A stretch of DNA of 64,000 nt from Hypoxylon rubiginosum (Eukaryota; Ascomycota; Sordariomycetes; Xylariales; Hypoxylaceae): the NCBI GenBank assembly GCA_902806565.1, contig CADCXA010000064.1, positions 103,086 to 167,085 of the forward strand, given 5' to 3'. Both the position numbers and the translations under genes were made by a program. Shown in pieces: positions 15,101 to 26,887 of the stretch. The notes beneath the pieces are model-generated. The model worked only from the letters and a program-made list of their open reading frames with translations. It was not told the origin of the DNA and did no database searches. Numbering within the stretch: the stretch's first letter is position 1; every line of letters begins with the position of its first letter.

Positions 15101-18100
15101 ACGACTTCGATACTGCATCTTCAAGTACGAATTCCGCGGCAGGTTTTTCGTTCACGGTGTAACCCCACGCCTCGATCGCGTGACGCAGAATATGTGATAG
15201 AGTGGGCGCCGTATCACTAAAGCGGGCTACGAAGACTTCACCTTTCTCTTGGTTAATTATATCACCGACGTCGGCGCCGCTGATGCTCTTGTTTCTACAG
15301 AGATACGCCCGAGGACCACCAGGAATTTGTAGAACATTGGCATTTGCTCTATCCCACGAGACGTGCAACAGGCGCTGGGACAAGGGATGGCGAGGAAGTT
15401 GTTTAAGGTCTAGCGTCGTCGCGGTCGAGCTATCCGACCTGGACGGTGTCTCGCTGTCGCTGTCGGTGCCTTCGCTTGCTGTATCGCTCACGGGGCTGCT
15501 TGCTATGTGGCTAGAGGGGTGAGATTTATCTACGCCCGGTACAACAAGCATAAAAGCATCGGGTTTCAGAACCGTTTTTAGCTTTCCGAGGACTTGGTCG
15601 ACTTCGACATCAGCATTTGCTGAAGCCTGAATGATGACTAGATCGTATGCGGAGTTTGGTAAAGAGAGGCCTAGGTCATCTTGGCTCGGAGTCAGCAGCT
15701 GGAATTTGATATTGCTGCCCCTTCCTGCGTTGGCCGCTTCCACGGCAACTTGTACCTGCGCATCTAGGGCGGCATACGTGTAGTAGGAAAAGGCGACCCG
15801 AGCCGATTGCGACGTAGCACTGCCACCTTGGAGCCATATACTAGATGCGTCTACTGGATCTATGTCACAGAGGCTGATTTCTAAGACGCTCAGTCGCGGC
15901 GTCTTGTGCGCTACAAGGTCTAGGACCTCGTCCATCAGAGTGACCGCGTCTGTCTTCATATAGAGCAGCTGGTCCTGCGAAATATGTGTTATGTCGGGCT
16001 TCCACTTCACGGAGTTGAAAACATGTGGATCGGGTTTTTGTTCGACGTCTAGCCGTACATAGTTGAGCCCGCGAAAGCGCACGAACAGTGCACCGCTATC
16101 TGGGTCGTGGATGGACACGTTGGTTGACCAACTGTCTACGTATTCTTCGCGCCCACGACCCGTCCACACCGCTTCTGCAACGGAAAGGCCGTCTTTGAGC
16201 TGGTGCGGCACGCGATTGATCACCATGTCGTCGATCTGCGATAAGATGATGACATCCTTCAAAGTGCTGCGCTCGCCTGCTAGGAAAGCTGCCGTGGCCG
16301 TCTGCTGGCACACGTCAAGGACGGCCGGGTGAATGGGGTAGGAAGACTGAGGCTCCCAACTCGATGGTGGCGGCTCCAACGAGAGGGTTGCGCGGCAGGT
16401 GCGTTGGCCGCTGACAGTCTCCCATTGTTTTATCTTGCGGAACGAAGGACCGAAATGGCTGCCGATCTCGCGCTGCACTTTATACCAGAGTTCCGCCGAC
16501 TGGGGATGACGCAGCGGCGCGAGGTCGTCGCCACGTAGCGCATGCTCGTCGCCCAGGACATCTTGAACTCTTACGAGGCCTTTGCAGTGCTCGTAGATTA
16601 TGTCCTGATTCTCTGCCGCCGTCGTGAACACTCGGAACTCGTGCCAATCATTGCTGCCCGGCACACTAACCAAGGCCAGCAGCAGCGTCGTGGGCTTTCC
16701 TTCTTCGACGACGACAGCGCGGTCGAACTTGACGTTTCGGAAGCGGTAGGCGAGGTCGGCGGGTCCCTTGATATCTTTCGTCTCCTCGGGATGCAGGACG
16801 CAGTGCTTCTGATACATTGCCTCGAGAGCCATGGCGGTAAAGGCCATGCCGGGTACTAGAACGTCAGACCCCATCTGGTGATCTTGAAGCCATGACACAT
16901 CGGCTATACTAAGCTTCTTACGCCACGTCGGCGCTTTCCATGATGTTCCCGGTATCTTACTCCCGAGTAAGTCATGTGTAATGTAGCGCTTGTTGCGCCA
17001 GTCAACGCTCGTTGCGTTCTCGTGCCAGTACCGCACCGTGTGGTTCCACTGGTAGTTTGGAAGGTCTACAACGGTACGCTGAGAGGCATAGCCGCCGTTA
17101 ACGGCGGCCAGATTGATGGGAGCGCCGGCTACAAAGACGCTGCCGGCCACATCGAGTAGTGCCTTCACTGCACCGGAGCCGCGCGCCCAGGAGGCGTGAT
17201 ACGACACATTACCACCACCGGGAAGAGATTTATCCTTGAGTATCTGGGAAACGGGACCCGCCAGAGCGCCTGATGGGCCTACTTCAATGAGGATATCTGG
17301 CTCCTCGCTTGATACAAGGTCCTTTAGAGCCTCCGCAAAGCGCACGGCCGAGACCATGTTAGAAATCCAGTATTGGGCATCCGCTGGCTTGATCTTCTTG
17401 CTCGCCGTAACAGACGAATACATGGCCACGTCAGAGTCTCGCTCGTCTTCGACGATCGGCTTGAACGCCCGATCCTCCTGCAGAAGCCTGCCGTACTCGT
17501 CGCCGATGGTTCGCATAAGTGGTGAGTGGTAGGCTAGATCGACCTGTAGTATCCGTGCAAAGTGACCAGCCGCTTTGATATCTTCGGCTAGGGCCTCAAG
17601 TGCTTCTCGCTTCCCAGAAACAGTTACACTGCTCGGACTGTTGAAGCAAGCGACCCACACATTGGAGTGCTTGGCTAGGAACGGCTCGACTTGGTCTGCA
17701 CCAAGACCGACTGCCAGCATTCCTACGGTGGTTTCGGATTCTGTATTTTTACGAGCGGCACAGTTTACTGCAGCCCGGCCGCGATAGAAGGCGGCCTTAA
17801 TCGCACCGGCACGATCTAAAAACCCGGCCGCGTACGACGCTGCAATTTCTCCCGACGAGTGACCTACCACAGCGCTTGCCTTGACGCCCCAAGACTGGAG
17901 AAGGGACAAGATGCATATCTGCAGCGCGGTGACCAACGGTTGCGAGAACTCTGGCTGGCGAAGATGGTCAGCCGAACGTGGCTCGCTTAATTCGGTTTCA
18001 AGCGACCACCTCGGGGGGTCTGGCTGGGATTGTAACACGCCATCGAGCTCCCGGAGCACCTCTCGCGTTTGCGGGAAAGTGGCCAGCAAGGCTTTGCCCA

Positions 18101-20032
18101 TCTGTGGCCACTGGGCACCCTGACCCGTAAAGACAAGACCTATCTTTGGCGTATGGCCTGTTTTTTTGCCCAGGACGAAGGCGCTCTCGTCCAGGTTGTC
18201 GGAAGTGTTGGTCGTCACAAAGGCCCGATGCCAGAGGTGACTGCGGCGCTCGGAGAGCGTGTAAGCTAGGTCGTCTACAGGTGCGTCTACGCTAAGGTTG
18301 GCTACGTGACTGCATAACGCCGAGATATTTGCCTTGAGAGCCACTGCGTCGTTGGCCGAGACGACTAAAGTATGAGGCCGCAATGGCGACTGCCCTTTCA
18401 CCTCAGTGTCATCACCCACGTCTTCTTCCTCCTCGCCCCGGTACGAGGATATATGGTTGCAGCGCTCGGCCTTGCTCGGTTGGTCGACGACAGCGTGCGC
18501 GTTCGATCCACCAAATCCAAAGCAATTCAGACTTGCTCGTCTTACAGAATACCCGTCATCGGGCCACGGTATAGCCGTTCGGCTGACCTTGACTTTATTC
18601 CCTGTGAAATCGACTAGGGAATTATCGTTAACTATACGTCGATATTAGGCTGGAGCTCAGGAGTGCTTACTTTTCGGGCTTGGTTTCCAAAAAGTAGGAT
18701 TGCCAGGAATTATACCCTTCTCCATGGCTAGAATAATCTTGATCAAGCCTGAGATCCCCGCGGATGGCTCACTATGGCCGATATTCGATTTGATCTGCCG
18801 ACAGTCAGCAAACATATAAATGTATCAGCAGGGCACTGGCCCTGGAGGTATATCACAGGTATATCACTTACGGAGCCTATCAATAGGGGCCTCTGTGGGT
18901 CACGTGTGGGTGAAAAGACAGATCCGGCACCATGCACCTCCTCAGGATCGCCGGCTGGCGTTCCTGTCCCGTGGCATTCTAGGAAGGCCGTGCTATTGAA
19001 GTCGGTAATACCGGCGTTGGCGTAGGCAGCCCGTATCGCCGCGGCCTGCATCTCGCCGCTGGGCTGGGCAATGCCTCCAGTCCCCCTGGTCCGCCCATTA
19101 CTATTTGAAGAGGTTCCCCGCACAATAGCCCGGATCGGGTCGCGATCTCGCACGGCGTCCGATAGTCTCTTAACTAGCAGACACCCTACCGCCTCGGCTT
19201 TGCAGTAGCCGTCGGCATCGGCGTCGAAAGAGTGGCATAAGGCGGTAGGCGAGTGGGCTTGACCCACGCTTCCCATGTCCATGACGTGGTCCGGGTTCAG
19301 ATACAAATTGCTTGCGGCTACGATGGCCATGTTGACCTCACCCGCCTATGAAAGTTCAGGGATCGGAGTCAGCCATTTCTTCTAGTATCTTGTGGGAGCA
19401 TGGCAGAAACGAGAGGGCAAGGAAATTGTTTCCAAACTCACCTGTAATGATCGACACGCGAGGTCAAGCCCCACCAAACTTCCAGAACAAGCCGTATCAA
19501 GCGTGATACTAGGTCCCTTGATATTTAGGAAGTAACTAATGCGGTTGGCCATAACAGCCCGGCCTGTTCCGATGAGGAATCCAGGGGGGCGATCCTCGGC
19601 ATCGCGCTGCATCATATCGAGATAGTCTGTGGCGTAGGAGCCAACAAAGCAGGCCACAGGCTCGCCGTCTAACTTCTCAAGAGGGATCCCGGCATTCTCC
19701 AGTCCCTCGTACACAACCTCAAGCATTTGCCTTTGATTGGGGTCCATAGCAGTGGCGTCAGCCCCTGATATCTCGAAGAAGCCGGCATCGAAGCGGCCAA
19801 GGTCAACATCGTCCGAGAGAAACATTCCTCCCGCAGGCCGCATTGTCCCGGGTTTATGAGACCCATCCCAGTGACCTGAAAAATTGAACCTCGAAGATGG
19901 TACTGTGTTGGGTGCAATACCACCGTCCTCGAGGAATGCCCAGAGTCTTTGCGGTGAGTTGTTGCCCCCTGGGAGACGGCAAGCGAACCCAATGATGGCC
20001 ATAGGCTCTTGTTGAAACTGTGTCTTGGCCAT
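12168..20032 (-). CDS. highly reducing polyketide synthase A (KS-MAT-DH-psiMT-ER-KR-ACP)
   Basis: Iterative type I synthase that builds and reduces a polyketide chain on its carrier domain. Seven exons on the minus strand: 20032-19442, 19345-18872, 18794-18671, 18613-14226, 14145-14071, 13964-13624, 13554-12168. They join without frame breaks to 2,459 aa. KS has Cys182 in DTACSGS, His322 in ECHGTGT and His362 in SNIGHSE. MAT has Ser649 in GHSSG. DH has His975 (LQDHQMG) and Asp1163. The region about 1,300-1,420 resembles a C-methyltransferase but lacks the glycine SAM motif, so it is probably dead; a Ser/Thr/Asp-rich linker follows. ER (about 1,740-2,060) has [10 protein letters not shown] (from about 2,073) reads [10 protein letters not shown] in the nucleotide loop, with Tyr2221 and Asn2225. 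ACP Ser2408 is in GLDSL. There is no release domain. The start is the first ATG before the KS. It diverges from the hydrolase gene over a shared 494-bp promoter. Confidence 0.93.
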
Positions 20033-20526
20033 AGTCGTTGTCTATATTAATTCCGACTTGCTATAGTAGCAACACGGTACAATGCCTATGATGAATTCTC
20101 TTCTTTAACGTTCGCTCTGTTCTTATCCCCCCTTTTTCTCTTATGATGTCGCTGATAATTGATGACAACGCCACCTACCTCTCATTTCTCTATACGCTTA
20201 CTCAAATTATCGAAATGCATAGAGGCGCCAACAATATGCACACGCAGACATAATCATTGCATACCCGACTAGATTACAATTCTGACTTGCGTATAATCAG
20301 TACCACCCATACCCACACTGCATCATTATCGTGCAGAAATAATCCTGCATCGATGATATGCGATATTGCCACCTCAACTGAAGTCATTATCTATTTGTTG
20401 TAGTTAGGAAAGTTGTTATACGTCAATTCCCAGCATATTCCCAAGAGGATAGGCAGGCAGATATGTGCCTAACACTGCCACAACGAAAGTCCGAATCTAT
20501 TTCCATATCAAATTCATCCTTCTATC
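20033..20526. promoter_or_regulatory. divergent promoter between PKS-A and hydrolase
   Basis: 494 bp separates the start codons of PKS-A (minus strand) and the alpha/beta hydrolase (plus strand), so both are probably co-regulated from it. It has pyrimidine-rich stretches near 20,130-20,200. I saw no clear TATA box and no exact match to the TOXE site reported for the HC-toxin genes (ATCTCNCGNA). Function is inferred from layout. Confidence 0.6.
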
Positions 20527-21595
20527 ATGTTTGTCTCTTCTCGCCACCGATTGGTCGAGTGTGCTACTATTGATGGAACGCTCATATCGGCCTGGCTCTA
20601 CGAGGCTAGGGGTCCGGCACCGGCTATCATTATGTCTCATGGAGTAGGTCCTTCAACTTGGATGCCGCGGCCCAGTGCCGAAGCGTACGGATACGGATCA
20701 AGCCGGAGCTGACGCCAACTCTAGTTCAACTGTGTCAAGGAGATGGCACTCCCGGACGTAGCCGAGGACTTCCATGCGCTAGGTTATAACGTGTTTCTGT
20801 ACGATGCGCGCAGTGTAGGGAGCAGCGGAGGCCATCTGCGTAACCTAATAGACCCGTTACAGATGGCTGAGGACTTATCCGGTAACGAATACTACCTCTT
20901 CAGGGTGTCGAGCCTTTCTTGACCACGGACCGTTAAGGGCTAATACTTCACTCGCCCGCACAGATATATACACTTACGTATCTCGTCTCCCTTCTGTCGA
21001 TGCTTCCAAGATCATCCTCTGGGGCCTTTCTGTCGGTGCAGTCATCAGCGCTTGCTCCGCAGCCGTCGACCACCGCCCTAAGGCCGTGGTGATGGTCTGT
21101 CCCCTCTTCAGTTTCGTCCAGCCACAAAAACGCGAGCGCGCCTTCGCCCAGGTCATACAAGACCGGGTCTCCCAGCTGCGCGGTAACCCTCCACACGAAT
21201 TGGCCCCTTTCACGCCTCGCGGCGATAACCCCATCGGCATGGCGGGCGCCGGAGGCGCAGGCGGACGGGAGTCTTACGCCTTCATGCACCTGGCTAAGGA
21301 AAAGGGGGCGACGGGGTTTAGGGACCGGATCGCGCTCCAGACGTACCACAAGCTAGCTTTCTTCAGGCCGGTCGAGTATTTAGACATGATCAAGGCGCCG
21401 GTCCTGATGGTGGTACCCGAGCTGGATTGCATGTCGGACCCGGAGGAGCAAAAAGCCGCGTTTAAGAGAATTACCGCGCCGGACTCCCAGTTGCACATCG
21501 CGATAGGGAAAGGTCATCTGAATGTTATCACGGGAGAGGGAAGCACGGAGTTGGTGGGGTATATGGACGAGTTTATCCAGAAGGTGTTGGTCTAA
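20527..21595 (+). CDS. alpha/beta hydrolase, probable polyketide transferase/release enzyme
   Basis: Probably releases the chain from a synthase that lacks its own thioesterase, or passes it to an acceptor. Three exons, 20527-20643, 20725-20881 and 20964-21595, join to 301 aa. Visible family features are SHGF near residues 37-40, the nucleophile Ser114 in GLSVG, the acid Asp246 in PELDCMSD, and His276 in GKGHLNV. The YDARSVGSSGG stretch and the NPIGMAG segment are typical of the hydrolases found beside fungal highly reducing PKS genes, such as the polyketide transferase of the fumagillin cluster (established knowledge). No signal peptide is visible, so it is likely cytosolic. The divergent promoter shared with PKS-A suggests it serves that enzyme first. 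Whether it hydrolyses or transfers cannot be told from sequence. Confidence 0.88.
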
Positions 21596-22518
21596 ATGGA
21601 AAAGGGGGTTTACTATCGCAAACCTCGCCGTCAGTGTCTACTGAACTTATTAATATCGCAAAAGATAAAGAATTTTGAATCTAATTCATGAATCATCCTA
21701 TCATGTCGAATTCATTAATTAGCTGATAATACTCACATTAGGTAGATTCAGGACCCTTGTTTGATAAATTTCTTATTACCCCTTTTTTTGCCAATCTGTG
21801 CTGACCTCAGCTACTTCAGCCACACATCGGCAGCTGGACCACCGAATTTACCCCGTGATGTTAGGTACCTGACCAACCACACCGCGCATACACAACACGA
21901 TGGCCTCGCTGTGCAATGGATGAGCCAGGTAAGCAGCGCGTGCAGTTAGTGTGGTGCGATGGATTTGGGTGTGTGAAGACGATTATGGAGGTTCTGTGTT
22001 TCATTAGATAGGTACCTACCCGGGTACCTTAAACAGACACTTTTCCCCTATACCGTAGCTGCACCTTACATCTACAACGAAAGACGTAAGCTCAGGAGAG
22101 CCGCGATTAGGTAACTCCGGCTCGCGATCGCAAGCGTTTGCTGTATGTTTCAATGTAGTGTATTTGATGAAAAAGTCGTGATTTGTTCATGCTCTAGTTG
22201 CATCAAGCCTGCCGTAGTGCTTACCTTTCTGCAGGCCATTGAGAGGATGGGAATCTCTTAGATAAGGAGGTTTGAATGAGAATCCTACATTTTAATTAAT
22301 ATACGACCGAAACGAACGCATCCCGTACTACATTAGTGCAGGATGTGAAGGCCAATCGCTAGGAAAGTGCAAAATTTCACTCAGCTCTCGTAAGACTTGT
22401 GTAACCGGTGAGATTCATGCCGCTCGCAATGTCGAGGCATAATATTAATAATGACTTGATTGTACCGTCTTGATACCTCTCAAATTGAATTGGATACTGG
22501 CAGACATTCTTCAACAGG
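21596..22518. other. intergenic region, hydrolase 3' side and bANK factor promoter
   Basis: 923 bp without a supportable gene. The first part is the hydrolase 3' region. The rest should carry the promoter of the transcription factor. I see no strong TATA box or long repeat. A stretch near 21,800-21,930 is GC-richer and ends in a donor-like CCAG/GTAAGC, but no credible exon follows. Confidence 0.6.
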
Positions 22519-23634
22519 ATGATTGAAAGAATGAATTCGAACCAGGATAACGACATTGAACGACGTCGTAGACAGAACCGTTTGGCGCAGCGAAGATTTC
22601 GTGGTACGTATTTCGCCAATCCCCTGGCAGGCCTTGAGAGTCCTCATCAGCCCCTATTCCCCTACTTCGCTACTCCCTACTGAGTAATCAAGGCTAAGCT
22701 TATTGCCAACCAAACGGCGGTCTAACTTGAGAAAGAAAGGCACAATGGCCAAAATAAGGCTATGCTCCTTCAGCCCCTGAGTTTGAAAATTTCGGACGCA
22801 TCATTTTTCGGCGAAATGGCGACCTCCGAGAACCAGTCCTTGGACCTATTATCTCTCCCAGACGATGTGGCGTTTCCTGACGTAGACTACATCAGTCAGG
22901 AACACATACACACCAATCAAAGACCTGACTCATCCGAGCTGCCTCCAGGACTCGGCGAATTAACGACGCCAGAGTGCCACACCTTAGATTTATTTCCCTC
23001 TCCCAATGGTGTGGCGTTATTGTCTGAGATTGAGAATACACAACCGAATCCTAGGCCCGATGCGGTCGAGATCCTATCATCGCCGTCACGGCATCACCCT
23101 AATGAAGGTACTACTACTGGATGCGCCTCCACCTCCACACGTCCCCCACGCGACTCTAGCCTAGGTAGCAGTAGCGGAAGAGACGAGGGAGAAAGTCTGG
23201 ATCTCCAAAACTCAGGTTGGCGAAGTCCCTTACATATTGCGGCTCACAGAGGGCATGACCAGATCGTGAAGCTGCTGGTCCGGCACGGCCAAGATTGCAA
23301 CCAGAAAGACAGCGATGGCACGACTCCGCTAATTCATGCTGTAATCGGAGGGTACGAGGATGTAGTAAGCACGCTTCTACAACATGCCGCACGTGTCTCT
23401 GAGACCGACACTTACGGCCGCTCATCTATACATTGGGCAATAATCCATCAACGTAAAACAATATTGGCCATGCTGCTAGAGAACTGTCACGGCCTCAATG
23501 CGGCAGTAAATGCCTACGATGACCACGGCCAGACGCCCCTCCACATAGCCATCTATATCGGCCTTGAGGAAGAGGTCCAAATCCTTCTAAGATACGGCGC
23601 TGATTTATGCCTAAGGGCTCGCAGGATAGATTAA
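22519..23634 (+). CDS. bANK transcription factor (bZIP-type basic region plus ankyrin repeats)
   Basis: Likely pathway-specific activator in the nucleus. Two exons, 22519-22603 and 22736-23634, join to 327 aa. Exon 1 encodes a bZIP-like basic region, ERRRRQNRLAQRRFR, ending at the intron; no leucine zipper is seen after it. A polar Ser/Pro-rich middle follows, then four ankyrin repeats from about residue 189 to 319 (motifs SPLHIAAHRGH, TPLIHAVIGGY, SSIHWAI, TPLHIAIYIG). This plan, basic region plus ankyrin repeats without zipper, defines the bANK group known from TOXE of the HC-toxin cluster and APS2 of the apicidin cluster. The splice acceptor at 22735 is my choice because it keeps the frame; nearby acceptors lead to stops. 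A second in-frame ATG lies at 22531. Being inside the cluster supports a local regulatory role. Confidence 0.82.
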
Positions 23635-24140
23635 AGGAGAGATAAAAAGTATTTCTGTAGTGATGCAATATCTAATAGACTACTTCGGTATCTAGACTAG
23701 CTACTGCTTTCATTTCCCATCATATTTGCCTTTTCGGGACGGAATCCTCAGCACTACGATCATCAGATACCGGTAACACAAGCTGAACAGGAATTCTATT
23801 TTTACACAACAGCTAAGACGGACCGCCCGTGAGCCGCTTACCTTATCATCTCGTTAACGACTCAAGAACAGGGATGTTGATCCATCTGTTTCTCATGTAA
23901 TGAATTACGATGAATCTCAGCCGCGCCTCCCTCGATACGGAGTTGGGATGCTTAGTTAGTGTCTATTCGACAACGGCACTCGATAATGGCGCCGTGCCAG
24001 GGACAGACAGGGCTAGAACGGGTGATTCTCTCATCAGACTCTAATTTGGGGGCCTCGAAAAAAAGTCATGGGATTGCTAGGCGGAAAGGGGGAGGCGAGC
24101 TCTTCCCCGAGCTAGGAGTGCAAAGCAATCTCGAATAGGT
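23635..24140. other. intergenic region, bANK factor 3' side and oxidase promoter
   Basis: No gene seen. The convincing element is the TATA box just downstream, listed separately. Several ATCTC words occur (near 23,850, 23,914 and 24,128) but none completes the 10-bp TOXE recognition site. Confidence 0.55.
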
Positions 24141-24148
24141 TATAAATA
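24141..24148 (+). promoter_or_regulatory. TATA box of the FAD oxidase gene
   Basis: TATAAATA lies 79 bp upstream of the oxidase ATG at 24220, a normal distance for a fungal TATA-containing promoter. Confidence 0.6.
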
Positions 24149-24219
24149 TTCTGCGGTTGCCCTAGAGCCTCGTTGACGGAAGAAGATCTGCAACTCATCA
24201 CCTTCGTCGCCGCAAATAC

Positions 24220-26002
24220 ATGAACACGATGCTGCTCAACACGCTAGTGGCTCTCGCCGCTTCCACCTCCCTGGTAACAGCAGCAGCAGATGCTTGCCGC
24301 AGCCTTCCCGGCGATGCTGACTGGCCCAGTGTTGAAGACTGGAATGCCCTCAACAGCAGTACAGGGGGCCGTCTCATTCAGGGGGTTCCTCTGGCCGGGA
24401 TATGCTACGGTGTCCAGGCCGATAGCACGGCCTGCTCGGAGCTAAGAAGCGACTGGGCATTAGTAGACCCCTTGTGAGTCCCAACATAAAGTTCCGGATG
24501 TTCACAGATAAGAAGCTAACGCTGCACGTGCCTATAGCTTGACCCAGCCTGTCAGCGTTGTATCCCCTTACTTTGAGAACAACACGTGCACCCCCTATGT
24601 CACTGTTGCGACCGCCAATGATTCATCGGCCTGCCAGCTCGGCAACATGGCTTCGTATGCTATCAACGTCTCAGATTATGAGACAGCAACCGCCGGAATC
24701 AACTTTGCTAGGGAGAAGAACCTAAGACTCGTCGTCAAAAACACAGGCCACGACTACCTGGGCGGGTCGGCTGGCAAGGGGTCGCTTGCGCTATGGACCC
24801 ACAACATGAAGAACATCACTTTGATCAACAACTACAAAAGCGAACACTACACGGGTCCTGCTTTCAAGATTGGCGCTGGTGTACAGTATGAAGACTTAAA
24901 CCCGATTGCCCACGACAGCGGACTACGTGTTGTAGGCGGGAGTTGCCCGACGGTAGGCGCGAATGGTGGTTGGCGACAGGGCGGAGGTCACGGCCCGCTC
25001 AGCTCGACTTATGGTCTCGGCGCCGATAACTCGCTAGAGTTTGAAGTGGTTACCGCGGATGGAAAGCACCTCACCGCCTCGCCTACAGAGAACTCTGATC
25101 TCTACTGGGCTCTGTGTGGCGGCGGCGCTGGCAACTACGCTGTTGTCATCTCGGCGGTTGTCAAGGCTCACAAGGACGGCCAGATAGCCGGTTCCAGGCT
25201 GACCATCAACAACGAGGGGAACTCGTACTGGACCGTCGTCGCGGAGTGGATGAAGCACTTGCTTGTGCTGGACAAGATCCCCGGATTCGCCACCGAGGTT
25301 CTCCTCACTCAGCAGTCCTTCTCGCTCGTCGTTGCCACGCTACCCGGCGGCGACGAGAGCACCATGAGCCAGGCCCTAGCTCCCTTTTACGAAACGGTAG
25401 CCAGGTTAAACATCACCCCCGTCGTAAACGAGACGAAGGTGCAGAGCACGTACCTCGACCACTACGACGAGTACCTAGGAGGCGTCGAGTTCACGCGCAA
25501 CATCACCATAGGCGGAAGGCTGATCCCCCGCTCCCTGGTGCAGGACAGCACCCTCCTCCAGAACCTGACCCAGGCGTTCAAGGACATGGTGGCCGAGCCG
25601 GACATCGTGGTCTACCTGCTGGGCTACAATGTGACCAACGCGGCCGCCGCGGTCCCCGAAGGGTTCAACGCCGTGACGCCGGCGTGGCGCGACTCGCTCT
25701 TCCTGATCAACGTGTGCATCGAGGGCAGCGCCGACGACCCGTGGCCGAAGATGGAGGACGACCTGGCGCGCGCGAACGGGTGGCAGGACCGGCTGCGCGG
25801 CCTCACGCCCGGCGGCGGCGCGTACATCAACGAGGGCACGTACGACGACCCCGAGTGGAAGGCGGACTACTTCGGCGGCACGTACGACCGGCTGAGGGAC
25901 GTCAAGGCGAAGTACGATCCCAACTTCGTGCTCTACACCCGCCCCGGCGTGGGCTGCGACGAATATGCCGAGAGTGCAGACGGGCATTTGTGCAAGGCGT
26001 GA
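24220..26002 (+). CDS. secreted FAD-linked oxidase, berberine-bridge (BBE-like) family
   Basis: Oxidises a small-molecule substrate with covalent FAD and O2. Two exons, 24220-24473 and 24538-26002, join to 572 aa, usual for fungal members. Residues 1 to about 22 form a signal peptide (hydrophobic core ending TAAA), and many N-x-S/T sites suggest passage through the secretory route. The FAD-binding domain includes NTGHDYLGG with His156, and GGSCPTVGANGG with Cys221; these match the His and Cys that bind FAD twice covalently in the family. A C-terminal block ending DPNFVLYTRPGVGC is also typical. Solanapyrone synthase Sol5 is a cluster-encoded relative that catalyses a late oxidation. This one probably acts late on the released polyketide, but its reaction cannot be read from sequence. 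The second half (from about 25,250) is clearly more GC-rich. Confidence 0.92.
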
Positions 26003-26349
26003 TAGGTAGTCCTATCCTTGTGACACGTCGCATATCATTATTTTTTCTTCTTCTCCCTTTTCTCATAGATAAGACATGTACTCGTACTCAGACTAGAATA
26101 TGCGGTATAGAAGGAGGGGAATGGGGTTAGGATAGACTTATCATTGGGTACCAATCTCGAAGTGGCTTGGCTTGGGCCCTACATAAAATAGATACTACCT
26201 ACTTAGAAGACATGATCAGAGGAATACTACATCTGCAGGCTGAGATATTTGCAAAAATATATTAAAAGGGGTGAATTAATGCGGATGCAACAATGATAGA
26301 ATGAAGAATGCGATTGGCCTGACAAGCCCGTGCTGACTGCACAAGGAGC

Positions 26350-26412
26350 GAAATCCTTGCGGGAATCGACGAATCCCTTGCGGGAATCGACGAATCCCTT
26401 GCGGGACTCTCC
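26350..26412. repeat. 21-bp tandem repeat, three copies
   Basis: Units start at 26,350, 26,371 and 26,392, each built on GAATCCCTTGCGGGAATCGAC. The first has one variant region and the third diverges at its end. It lies in the 3' region between convergent genes. Confidence 0.85.
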
Positions 26413-26705
26413 GCTTCTTGCCACTGGACCGATTCGATCCCCCACGTGGCAGACAGGGCAGATTAGGCCCAGGCCCGCCTTCGTAGCCAAGGGGCAATCC
26501 TAGCAAAGGCTAGCTGGGATTGGATTGAGGCTCGTTGATGCGTACAACGTCGTCAGGATCGAAGGATTCTCTAGGCACATATCACATGTGAAAAGAAAAA
26601 GGGAAAAAAACCTAAGCAGTTTGAAATTGACAGCTGGTAGTGAATGATATTGTTATCAGATCGGCTAGCTGTCATATCGTCATCTGCGAGGATCTTCACT
26701 AAATA

Positions 26706-26752
26706 GAAAAAAGGGGGCCAAGATGAGTACCGCCCGTTGCGGGCTCGAACGC
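26706..26752 (-). other. tRNA 3'-end-like fragment with T run
   Basis: On the minus strand a GTTCGAGCC word (like the internal B box of tRNA genes) is followed by CCGCAACGGGCG, resembling a T-arm 3' strand plus acceptor strand. After about 20 bases comes a six-T run (26,712-26,707) like a Pol III terminator. No 5' tRNA half, A box or anticodon arm lies upstream, and the T-arm 5' strand does not pair. It is at best a fragment. Confidence 0.3.
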
Positions 26753-26887
26753 CCCAAAATTGATTGATTGGTTTTCATTCGTGTTAAAAAATCAAAGAAA
26801 CTGCCTTAGATAGACACTAGCGATAGCAAGACAACCCCTTTTTGGATTCCAATTCTCCCAAGTGAAGCTTCCCCTTTTTCCGCGAAT

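Larger units (their letters stand above)
26003..26887. other. intergenic region between convergent oxidase and dehydrogenase genes
   Basis: 885 bp of 3' flank shared by two genes that point toward each other. It holds a three-copy 21-bp tandem repeat and a short tRNA-like 3' fragment, both listed separately. No coding gene is supported. Confidence 0.7.

Noticed and set aside
12168..20032. Reading PKS-A as several broken genes or a pseudogene
   Set aside because: Every apparent break coincides with a GT...AG intron, and the joined exons give one continuous synthase with correct domain order.
21800..21950. Possible small exon ending in CCAG/GTAAGC upstream of the bANK gene
   Set aside because: No acceptor-linked continuing frame or recognisable peptide could be found.
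25114..26130. 338-codon open frame on the plus strand rich in Arg and Gly
   Set aside because: It overlaps the FAD oxidase in another frame in GC-rich DNA; the oxidase has family motifs throughout and this frame has none.
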